Assembly (NCBI RefSeq): GCF_001905735.1
Contig: NZ_LISW01000001.1
Span: forward strand, 1,548,411-1,612,410
Direction of reading: 5' to 3'
Length of the DNA: 64,000 nucleotides
From: Streptomyces sp. CB01249
Lineage (GTDB): Bacteria; Actinomycetota; Actinomycetes; Streptomycetales; Streptomycetaceae
The notes beneath the pieces are model-generated. The model was not told the DNA's origin and ran no database searches. It was given only the letters and a program-made list of their open reading frames with translations. Of the stretch, positions 7,896 through 15,510 are shown one piece after another. Made by a program: the position numbers and the translations under genes. Each line of letters starts with the position of its first letter. Within the stretch, counting starts at the first letter, position 1.

Positions 7896-8959
7896 CCACG
7901 GCACTCCTGCGCCCCGCCGGCAACCGCGAACTGCTCGGCCTGGTCGGGCGCACCCCGCTCGCCCGGATCACCGCGCCCCTGCCCTGTCCGCACCCCGGTT
8001 TCTGGGCCAAGCTCGAAGGCTTCGGGGTGGGCGGCATGAAGGCACGCGCCGCCGTCTCGATGCTCCAAGGGGCCGAGGAACGCGGCGAACTCCGGCCCGG
8101 AGCCCCGGTCGTGGAGTCGACGTCCGGCACACTCGGCATCGGCCTCGCCTTCGCGGGCCAGGCACTCGGGCACCCCGTGATCCTGGTGGGCGACACCGAA
8201 CTCGAACCGTCCATGCGGCAGCTGCTGCGCGCCCACGGGGCCCGGCTCGAACTGGTCGACCGCCCGGCCGAGGAGGGCGGCTGGCAGGCGGCCCGGCTCG
8301 CCCGGCTCCACGAGCTGCTGGCCACCCTGCCGGACGCCTACTGGCCCGACCAGTACAACAACCCCGACAACACCGCCGGTTACGCCTCGCTCGCCGCCGA
8401 GATCGCCGGCCGGCTCGACCGGGTGGACGTGCTGGTGTGCAGCGTCGGCACCGGCGGACACAGCGCCGGGACCGCCGCCCCGCTGCGCGCACACTGGCCC
8501 GCCCTGCGGCTGATCGGCGTCGACGCCACCGGCTCGGCCATCTTCGGCCAGCCCGCCCGCCCCCGGCTCATGCGCGGCCTCGGCAGCAGCATCCATCCCC
8601 GCAACGTCGCCCACGACCGCTTCGACGAGGTCCACTGGGTCGGCCCGGCCGAGGCCGCCGACAGCTGCCGCAGGCTCGCCAGGGGCAACTTCGTCAGCGG
8701 CGGCTGGAGCACCGGGGCCGTCGCCCTCGTCGCCGCCTGGGCCGCCCGCGTGCACCCGGGCGCGGTCGTGGCCACCATCTTCCCCGACGGACCGCACCGG
8801 TACCTCGGCAGCGTCTTCGACGACGGCTTCAACGCCCTCCACGGCCTCCGTACGGGTACCCCCGCGACCCGCCCCGTCGAGATCTCCCACCCCGGCGCGG
8901 CGGAGGCCACCGGCTGGACCCGCTGCACCACGGTCACGGACCCCCGGGAGCACCGATGA
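7892..8959 (+). CDS. Cysteine-synthase-like PLP-dependent enzyme
   Basis: A 355-residue fold-type II PLP enzyme of the O-acetylserine sulfhydrylase group. The Schiff-base lysine is K50 in GVGGMKARAA, the phosphate loop is VGTGGHSAG, and the C-terminal FPDGPHRYLGSVFDD is diagnostic of cysteine synthases. The substrate loop reads STSGTLG where housekeeping enzymes have TSGNTG, replacing the key asparagine by threonine; this suggests a specialised beta-replacement on an activated serine, as SbnA does for siderophore 2,3-diaminopropionate, though no SbnB-like partner is present. GTG at 7892 overlaps the DUF364 stop. It probably supplies an unusual amino acid for the operon's product. Confidence 0.88.
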   Translation: MTTALLRPAGNRELLGLVGRTPLARITAPLPCPHPGFWAKLEGFGVGGMKARAAVSMLQGAEERGELRPGAPVVESTSGTLGIGLAFAGQALGHPVILVGDTELEPSMRQLLRAHGARLELVDRPAEEGGWQAARLARLHELLATLPDAYWPDQYNNPDNTAGYASLAAEIAGRLDRVDVLVCSVGTGGHSAGTAAPLRAHWPALRLIGVDATGSAIFGQPARPRLMRGLGSSIHPRNVAHDRFDEVHWVGPAEAADSCRRLARGNFVSGGWSTGAVALVAAWAARVHPGAVVATIFPDGPHRYLGSVFDDGFNALHGLRTGTPATRPVEISHPGAAEATGWTRCTTVTDPREHR

Positions 8960-10014
8960 AGTGCACCCTCGGCACCGTGGAACTCCGGCTCGCCGAGCCG
9001 CTGCGGATCTCCCGGTCCACCACGACCGCCCGGCACGCCGTCCAACTGTCCGTCGAGCACCAGGGACTCCACGGCCACGGCGAGGCCGTCACCAGCGTGT
9101 ACTACGGGCTGGACACCGGCGCCCTGCACCAGTGGCTGCACCGGTCCTCGCGCGCACTCGCCCGCTTCCCCGACCCCGAGACCGCCCTCGCCGCACTCCC
9201 CGAGGACGCCACCTCCACGCCCCCGGCGGTCACGGCCGCCGTCGAGTCCGCGCTGCTCGACCTCGCCGGCAAGCGCGCCGGGAAGCCCGTGCACCGGCTG
9301 CTCGGCACCTCCACCGCGCCCACCGCCGCCACCGCCCGGACCCTCGGCATCACCACGCCCTCCCGGGCCGCATCCTTCGCCACCCGCCTCGCGGACCGGG
9401 GATTCACGGTCCTCAAGGTCAAGGCCGGATCGGCGGACCCGGAGGACGACATCGCCCGGGTCCGCGCGGTCCGCGCCGCCGCCCCCGGCGTACGCCTGCT
9501 GCTCGACCCGAACGGCGGCTGGAGCGGGTCCGCCGCGCCCCGGCTGCTGGGGCGGTTCGCCGAACTGGGCGTCGAGGCCGTCGAACAGCCCGTGGCGCCG
9601 GGCGACCCCGAAGGGCTGGCCCGGCTCGCCGCACGGTCACCGCTGCCGGTGATCGCGGACGAGGACGCGGTCTCCTTCGAGGACGCCCGCCGCCTCGCGG
9701 GCCGCGTCCACGGCATCAACGTCAAGCTCGCCAAGTGCGGCGGACCGGGCGCCGCCCTGCGCATCGCCGCCCTCATCGCCGGAAGCGGAACGGATCTCAT
9801 GCTCGGCTGTCTCACCGCCAGTTCGCTCGGTATCGCCCCCGCCGTCCACCTCGCCGACCGCGCCCGGTGGACCGACCTGGACGGCCACCTCCTGCTCGCT
9901 CACGACCCCTGGACCGGCATCGGCGGCGACGACGGCACCGTACGCGCGAGCACGCGACCGGGGCTCGGCGTCCATCCGAGCCCGGCGCCCGCCCCGGCGG
10001 AGGTGCGACCGTGA
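8956..10014 (+). CDS. Enolase-superfamily dipeptide-epimerase-like enzyme
   Basis: A 352-residue enzyme of the muconate lactonizing subgroup of the enolase superfamily, closest by pattern to L-Ala-D/L-Glu (dipeptide) epimerases. All catalytic positions are present: the KxK pair K154/K156 (LKVKAG), metal ligands D184 (LLLDPNGGW), E210 (VEQPV) and D235 (IADEDA), and K257 (NVKLAKCGG). Their spacing follows E. coli AEE closely. The expected chemistry is alpha-proton abstraction from a peptide-like carboxylate, so with the ATP-grasp ligase it may set a D-configured residue. Start and stop overlap both neighbours by 4 bp. Confidence 0.87.
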   Translation: MKCTLGTVELRLAEPLRISRSTTTARHAVQLSVEHQGLHGHGEAVTSVYYGLDTGALHQWLHRSSRALARFPDPETALAALPEDATSTPPAVTAAVESALLDLAGKRAGKPVHRLLGTSTAPTAATARTLGITTPSRAASFATRLADRGFTVLKVKAGSADPEDDIARVRAVRAAAPGVRLLLDPNGGWSGSAAPRLLGRFAELGVEAVEQPVAPGDPEGLARLAARSPLPVIADEDAVSFEDARRLAGRVHGINVKLAKCGGPGAALRIAALIAGSGTDLMLGCLTASSLGIAPAVHLADRARWTDLDGHLLLAHDPWTGIGGDDGTVRASTRPGLGVHPSPAPAPAEVRP

Positions 10015-11273
10015 CGACCTGGCGCGAGATCCGAAGCTTCAGCCCGGCCGTCCGGCTCCTGCTGGTCAACCAACTCGGCGTCAACACCGGCTTCTACCTC
10101 CTCATCCCCTACCTCGCCGTCCATCTGAGCCGCGACCTCGGCATGTCCGCCGCCGCCGTCGGCACCGTGCTCGGCGTGCGCAACCTCAGCCAGCAGGGGC
10201 TCTTCATCCTGGGCGGCTCGGCGGCGGACCGGCTGGGCGCCCGGGGCGTGATCATCACTGGCTGCGCGCTGCGGACCGCGGGCTTCGGCCTGTTCGCCCT
10301 CGGCGACGGAACGGCGGTGCTGCTGGCGGCCTCCGTGCTCAGCGGGCTGGCCGGCGCCCTGTTCAACCCGGCCGTCCGCGCCTACCTCGCCCAGGAGGCG
10401 GGGGAGCGCAGGGCCGAGGCGTTCGCCCTGTTCAACGTGTTCGCGACGACCGGCGCCCTCGTCGGCCCCCTCCTCGGCAGCGCGCTCCTTCTGGTCGACT
10501 TCCGGGCCGCAGCCCTGACGGCGGCGGGACTCTTCGCGCTCCTGACCGTCGCCCAGGCGCTGATGCTGCCCGCCGGACAGGTCGCCCCGGCCAAGGAGAG
10601 CGTGCTCGCCGACTGGCGCGAAGTGGTGGGGAACCGCGCGTTCATGGCGTTCGCCCTGGCCATGGTGGCCATGATCGCGCTGGAGAGCCAGCTCTATCTG
10701 CTGCTCCCCGAGGGCGCCCGCCGGGCCACCGGCTGGGACGGTGCGGCCGGACCGGTCCTCGTCGTGGCGACGCTCGCCGGGCTCGGGCTCCAGCTGCCTA
10801 TCACCCGGGCGCTGCAACGCCGTGGCAGCCGGGCGGGCTGGATCAGCTGCGGCCTCGCGCTCATGGCAGCGGCCTTCGTACCGCCCCTGCTCGTGACCTC
10901 CGGACCGGGCACGGACCCGGGAGACCTGCCCGGCACCGCGCTGCGCATGGTCCCGGTCCTGGCGGGTGCCCTGCTCCTCCAGACCGGCCTCATGGTCGCC
11001 CAGCCCTTCGTGATGGAACTCGTGCCCGCCTTCGGCCGGTCCCGGCTCACCGGCACCTACTTCGGCGTCTTCTACGTGGTCTCCGGCATCGCGGCCGCCT
11101 TGGGCAACGCCGCCGTCGGCTGGGCGATGGACACCGGGGCGCGCATGGGCGCCGGGTGGCTGCCGTGGGCGTGCTGTACCGGACTCGGGCTCGCCTCGGC
11201 GGCCGCCGTCGCCCGGCTGCACCGCACCGGGGCCCTGCCCGTCGCGTCGGCGCCCCTGCCGGTCCGGGCGTGA
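10011..11273 (+). CDS. MFS transporter, probable metallophore exporter
   Basis: A 420-residue major facilitator with about 12 membrane segments. The loop 2-3 signature is visible (GGSAADRLGARGVII), and TM5 holds FATTGALVGPLLGSALL. It resembles MdtH-type drug/metabolite proton antiporters. The GTG at 10011 overlaps the epimerase stop. Being cotranscribed with biosynthesis genes and an importer, it is the obvious exporter of the product. The only gap in the operon (10 bp) follows it. Confidence 0.87.
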   Translation: MTTWREIRSFSPAVRLLLVNQLGVNTGFYLLIPYLAVHLSRDLGMSAAAVGTVLGVRNLSQQGLFILGGSAADRLGARGVIITGCALRTAGFGLFALGDGTAVLLAASVLSGLAGALFNPAVRAYLAQEAGERRAEAFALFNVFATTGALVGPLLGSALLLVDFRAAALTAAGLFALLTVAQALMLPAGQVAPAKESVLADWREVVGNRAFMAFALAMVAMIALESQLYLLLPEGARRATGWDGAAGPVLVVATLAGLGLQLPITRALQRRGSRAGWISCGLALMAAAFVPPLLVTSGPGTDPGDLPGTALRMVPVLAGALLLQTGLMVAQPFVMELVPAFGRSRLTGTYFGVFYVVSGIAAALGNAAVGWAMDTGARMGAGWLPWACCTGLGLASAAAVARLHRTGALPVASAPLPVRA

Positions 11274-11283
11274 GGGGGCCGCG

Positions 11284-12099
11284 ATGAACGACAGGAACCT
11301 GCTCACCGACAGCCCCGCCCTGTACGAGACGCGCTTCCCCGACGCCGAACGGCTCGCCGGACGCTGGACCGAGGAGTGCCTGCGCGCCCACGGGTCCGGC
11401 GACCGCGTCCTGGACATCGGCTGCGGCACCGGCCGCGACGCCGCCCACCTGCAGGAGGCCGGCCGCACGGTGACGGGCGCGGACCTCTCCGACGCCATGC
11501 TCCGGTACGCCGCCCGGCACCACCCTGGCCCCCGCTACCTCCGGGCGGACCTGCGCCGCTTCGACCTGGGGGCGGGGAGCTTCGACGCCGTGGTCTGCCT
11601 GGACAGCGCGCTGCTCTACTGCCGGACCGACGCGGAACTCGCCGGATGCCTCGCCTCCTGCCACCGGACGCTCGCCCCGGGCGGCCTGCTCGTCGCGGAG
11701 ATGCGCAACGGCGCCTACTTCCTGGGCCGCGCCCACCGCGACGGCGCCCCCGCCGCCCACGCGTTCACCCACGAGGGCGTCACCTACCGCTCCGTCACCC
11801 GGCTCCGCGTGGATGCCGCCGGACGCCTCCTGCACCGCTCCCGCACCTGGACCACGGACGACGGCTCGCCCCCGGTCGAACAGCGCTCCGCCTGGCGGCT
11901 GCTGCTGCCCGACGAGCTGCACCGCACCGTGACCGGGGCCGGATTCGAGGTGCTGGCCCTGCACGACGGGCCGGGACCGCGCACCGAACCCGCCTGGCGC
12001 GAGGGCGCCTTCCCCGCGGGCACCACGACCGGTGACCGCCTCCACCTCATCGCCCGTCGCCGGGCCCCGATACCCACCGCACAGCAAGGACGACCGTGA
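11284..12099 (+). CDS. Class I SAM-dependent methyltransferase
   Basis: A 271-residue Rossmann methyltransferase with motif I VLDIGCGTGRDAAHL, an acidic residue after strand 2 (VTGADLSDAML), a post-II motif (FDAVVCLDSALLY) and a TLAPGGLLVAEM strand 5. The type is the broad Methyltransf_25 group, acting on small molecules at O, N or C. ATG at 11284 lies 10 bp after the MFS stop; the stop overlaps the binding-protein start. It probably tailors the operon product. The methylated position is unknown. Confidence 0.87.
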   Translation: MNDRNLLTDSPALYETRFPDAERLAGRWTEECLRAHGSGDRVLDIGCGTGRDAAHLQEAGRTVTGADLSDAMLRYAARHHPGPRYLRADLRRFDLGAGSFDAVVCLDSALLYCRTDAELAGCLASCHRTLAPGGLLVAEMRNGAYFLGRAHRDGAPAAHAFTHEGVTYRSVTRLRVDAAGRLLHRSRTWTTDDGSPPVEQRSAWRLLLPDELHRTVTGAGFEVLALHDGPGPRTEPAWREGAFPAGTTTGDRLHLIARRRAPIPTAQQGRP

Positions 12100-13688
12100 T
12101 GCACGACGACCACTTCCCCGGCCTGCACCGCCGAGGCTTCCTGATCGCCTCGGGAGCCGCCGGAGCCGCCGGAGCCCTCGCCCTCTCGGGATGCGCGGGC
12201 ACCCCCGCCCCCGCCAACTCCGACGCCAAGCAGGAAGCAGGCACCCCGAAACGCGGCGGACGCCTGAGGGCCGCCTTCGCCGGAGGAGGGGCGAGCGAGA
12301 CCCTCGACCCGCACCTCAGCAACCTGTTCGCCGACGCGGCCCGCGCCAAGGCCTTGTACGACAAGCTCGCCGACTACGGCGCCGACCTCTCCGCACAGCC
12401 CCGCCTCGCCGCCTCCTGGGAACCGGACACCACTCTGAAGCGGTGGAAGGTCTCCCTGCGCTCCGCCGTCTTCCACGACGGGAAGCCCGTGACCGCCGCC
12501 GACGTCCTGCACAGCTACCGGCGGATCGCCGACCCGAAGCGCGCCTTCCGGGCCAGGGCCTCGCTCGAACCGATCGACCTGGCGGCCAGCCGGGCCCTGG
12601 ACGAGCGGACCGTGGAGTTCGTCCTCAAGCGCCCGACCGCCGAATTCCCCAACGTCATGGCCGCGTTCGGCGCCTACATCATCCCGGCGTCGGCGCGCGA
12701 GGGCGACTTCGACCACGCACCCGTCGGCAGCGGACCCTTCCGCCTCGTCTCCTTCGCACCGGGGCGCTCCACCCTCCTGCGCCGCAACGACGCCTACTGG
12801 GAGGGCGCGCCGCATCTGGACGAACTGGAGTTCGTCGTCGCCGACGAGGAGTCCGCGCGCGTCAACGCCCTGCTCGGCGGTCAGGTGGAGTACGCCCACG
12901 AGCTGAACCCCGCCACCGCCCGCGCCCACGAGCACGGCGGGCGCGTGACCATCGTGCGGCTCCGCAACAGCGCCATGCAGTCCTTCGCCATGAAGTCCGA
13001 CCGGCCGCCCTTCGACGACCGCCGCGTCCGCCAGGCGCTGTTCCTCGTCGCCGACCGCGCGGAGCTCGTACGCAGCGCCCTCTCCGGAGCCGGTGAGACC
13101 GGCAACGACCTCTTCGGCAAGGGGTACGAGTACTACGCGGACGGCCTCCCGCAGCGCGAGCAGGACCTCGGCCGCGCCCGGCGGCTGCTGAAGGAGGCGG
13201 GCGCCGACGATCTGCGGATCACCCTCGACACCTCACCGGTCGCCACCGGCTTCACCGAGGCCGCCGCCGTCTTCCGCGACCAGGCCGCGAAGGCGGGCAT
13301 CACCGTCCGCGTACAGACCGGCAGCAAGGACACGTACTGGAAGGACATCCTCGACGCCGGCACCCTGTGCTGCTACCGCTCCGGGGCGATGCCCATCGAG
13401 TCGCACCTGTCGCAGCGCCTGCTCACCGACTCGACCACCAACGCCACCCACTGGCGCCACCAGGACTTCGACGCCCTGTACCGGCAGGCCCAGTCCACGA
13501 AGGACCCGAAGCAGCGCGCCGACGTCTACGCCCGCATGCAGCGCCGCCTGTACACCGAGGGGCCGTTCCTCATCTGGGGCTTCGCCGACTGGATACTCGG
13601 CACCGCCCGCAACGTCCGGGGCATCGAGCACCAGGCCCCCGCCAACACCCTGGACTGGGCCCGCTTCGACAAGGTGTGGCTGGCGTGA
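12096..13688 (+). CDS. ABC importer substrate-binding lipoprotein (SBP_bac_5, NikA/OppA type)
   Basis: A 530-residue extracytoplasmic binding protein. It begins with a twin-arginine lipoprotein signal (HRRGFLIASGAAGAAG, then LALSGC with the lipid-carrying cysteine at about residue 33). The body is SBP family 5: LRAAFAGGGASETLDPHLSN, RWKVSLRSAVFHDGKPVTAADV, PVGSGPFRLVSF, and a C-terminal ARMQRRLYTEGPFLIWGF. This family binds peptides, nickel and metallophore-metal complexes (CntA binds staphylopine-metal). GTG 12096 and ATG 12099 are adjacent candidates behind AAGGA. It probably captures the metal complex outside the cell. Confidence 0.9.
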   Translation: MMHDDHFPGLHRRGFLIASGAAGAAGALALSGCAGTPAPANSDAKQEAGTPKRGGRLRAAFAGGGASETLDPHLSNLFADAARAKALYDKLADYGADLSAQPRLAASWEPDTTLKRWKVSLRSAVFHDGKPVTAADVLHSYRRIADPKRAFRARASLEPIDLAASRALDERTVEFVLKRPTAEFPNVMAAFGAYIIPASAREGDFDHAPVGSGPFRLVSFAPGRSTLLRRNDAYWEGAPHLDELEFVVADEESARVNALLGGQVEYAHELNPATARAHEHGGRVTIVRLRNSAMQSFAMKSDRPPFDDRRVRQALFLVADRAELVRSALSGAGETGNDLFGKGYEYYADGLPQREQDLGRARRLLKEAGADDLRITLDTSPVATGFTEAAAVFRDQAAKAGITVRVQTGSKDTYWKDILDAGTLCCYRSGAMPIESHLSQRLLTDSTTNATHWRHQDFDALYRQAQSTKDPKQRADVYARMQRRLYTEGPFLIWGFADWILGTARNVRGIEHQAPANTLDWARFDKVWLA

Positions 13689-14638
13689 GCGCGACCGGAC
13701 ACCGGGTGGCGCGACGGCTGCTGCTCGGCGGCGCGCAGACCGCCGCCGTGGTCCTGCTCGTCTTCGCCGCCACCGAGGCCCTGCCCGGCGACGCCGCCGT
13801 CGCCCTCGCAGGCGACCAGCCCGACCCCGAACGCATCGAAGCCGTCCGTACGGCGATGCGGCTGGACCGGCCCGCCCACGAACGCCTCCTCGACTGGACG
13901 GCCGGGCTGCTCCACGGCGACCTCGGCACCTCGCTGACCTCCGGGCGGCCGGTCGCCGCCGCGCTCGCCGACGGCATCGGCCCCACCCTGCTGCTCGCCG
14001 TACCGACGGTCCTGCTGCTGGTCCCGGCCGGAATCGGCCTCGGGGTGCTGGCGGCCCGGCGCGAGGGAGGCGCGGTGGACCGGACCATCAGCGCGGTGCT
14101 GCTCGCCCTCTACGCCGTCCCCGAATTCGCCCTGGGAGCCCTGCTGGTCACCGTCTTCGCCCTGCGGCTCGGCTGGTTCCCGCCGACCGCGGTGGGGTAC
14201 GGCACCGAGCTCTCCTCCCACCCCGCCGCGCTCGTCCTGCCCGTCCTGGTCCTGCTCGCGCGCCCGGTCTGCTCGCTCGCCCGGCTCGTCCGCGCGGGCA
14301 TGCTCGACGCGCTGGCCTCCCCGTACGTGGCGCAGGCCCGCCGCTGCGGCCTCTCCCGCGCCCGGGTCCGCTATGCGCACGCCCTCCCCAACGCGCTCAC
14401 CCCGGCCGCCCAGCAACTCGCCCGCACGGTCGACTGGCTGCTGTGCGGGGTGGTTGTCGTGGAGGCCCTGTTCGTGGTCCCCGGGCTCGGCACCGTCCTC
14501 ATGAACGCGGTCGCGGAGCGCGACCTGCCCACGGTGCAGGGGCTCGCGGTGGTGTTCGGCCTCGTCACCGTCCTGCTCAACCTGGGCGCCGACCTGGTCA
14601 CCCACCGCCTCGCGCCCCGGACGGAGGTCGCCGCATGA
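13685..14638 (+). CDS. ABC importer permease 1 (DppB/NikB type)
   Basis: A 317-residue membrane protein of the dipeptide/nickel permease family. The first TM segment (QTAAVVLLVFAATEALPGD) is followed by the characteristic periplasmic RTAMRLDRPAHERLLDWTAGLLHGDLGTS. The EAA-type ATPase contact is around RRCGLSRARVRYAHALPNALTP, and the family ending VVVVEALFVVPGLGTVLMNAVAERDLPTVQG is present. GTG at 13685 overlaps the binding-protein stop. It forms the channel with the next gene. Confidence 0.9.
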   Translation: MSATGHRVARRLLLGGAQTAAVVLLVFAATEALPGDAAVALAGDQPDPERIEAVRTAMRLDRPAHERLLDWTAGLLHGDLGTSLTSGRPVAAALADGIGPTLLLAVPTVLLLVPAGIGLGVLAARREGGAVDRTISAVLLALYAVPEFALGALLVTVFALRLGWFPPTAVGYGTELSSHPAALVLPVLVLLARPVCSLARLVRAGMLDALASPYVAQARRCGLSRARVRYAHALPNALTPAAQQLARTVDWLLCGVVVVEALFVVPGLGTVLMNAVAERDLPTVQGLAVVFGLVTVLLNLGADLVTHRLAPRTEVAA

Positions 14639-15510
14639 TGGCCGTCGCGGTGGCCCGCTCCCGGCGCGGGCTGAAACGCATCGTCGTCGGCCGTCCGTAC
14701 CCACGCACCCCGGGCGCAGCACGGCTCGTCCCCGGTCTCCTCGTCCTCGGAGTGCCGCTCCTGATCGCCCTGGCCGGGCCGCTGTTCGCCGGTGAGGCGG
14801 GACCGCGCGGCACCTCGCTGACCACCGGGGCCGGCCACCCGCTCGGCACCGACTTCACCGGCCGCGACGTGCTGCGGGAGATCCTGCTCGGCGGCCGGTC
14901 CGTCGTCCTCGTCGCCGTCGCCGCGACGGCCCTGACCTACGCGGTGGCGCTGCCCGTCGGTTTCGTCTGCGCCCTCACCCGGCGGGCCTGGCTGGAGGAG
15001 GTGCTGATGCGCCCCCTGGACGTCCTGCTCTCCGTGCCGTCCCTCCTCGCCGTCCTGCTGGTGGCCGCCGTCGTGCGGCCGGGCCCGGCCGGGCTCGCGG
15101 CCGTCGTCGCATTCGTCGGCATCCCGGACTCGGCACGGATCGTCCGGGCCGCCGGAGCGGAGGCCGCCGCGCGCCCCGCCGTCGAGGCGCTGCGTATGCA
15201 GGGCGAGAGCTGGGCGCGCCTGGCCCTCGGCTACGTAGGGCGGGCCATCGGCCGCACCCTCGCCGCGGACGTCGGCGTCCGCCTCACCGGCGCGGTCTAC
15301 CTCGTGGCCACCGCCGCCTTCCTCGGCGTGGGCGTGGCCCCGGACGCGGCCGACTGGGCCGTCATGGTGGACCGCAACCGCACCGGCCTGTCCGTGCAGC
15401 CGTGGGCGACGGTGGTGCCCGCCCTGCTGATCGTCGCCCTCACCATGGGCGGCAACCTGCTCGCCGACGCCGCGCTCACCCGCCCGCACCGCACGGGGAA
15501 GAACCGATGA
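14635..15510 (+). CDS. ABC importer permease 2 (DppC/NikC type)
   Basis: A 291-residue permease partner. It has an N-terminal TM (LVPGLLVLGVPLLIALAGPLF), the DppC hallmark HPLGTDFTGRDVLREILLGGR, a core (PLDVLLSVPSLLAVLLVAAVV) and an EAA-like loop (EALRMQGESWARLALGYVG). Two ATGs in a row (14635, 14638) begin the frame; the first overlaps the stop of permease 1. It is shorter than typical DppC mainly at the C-terminus. Confidence 0.88.
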   Translation: MMAVAVARSRRGLKRIVVGRPYPRTPGAARLVPGLLVLGVPLLIALAGPLFAGEAGPRGTSLTTGAGHPLGTDFTGRDVLREILLGGRSVVLVAVAATALTYAVALPVGFVCALTRRAWLEEVLMRPLDVLLSVPSLLAVLLVAAVVRPGPAGLAAVVAFVGIPDSARIVRAAGAEAAARPAVEALRMQGESWARLALGYVGRAIGRTLAADVGVRLTGAVYLVATAAFLGVGVAPDAADWAVMVDRNRTGLSVQPWATVVPALLIVALTMGGNLLADAALTRPHRTGKNR

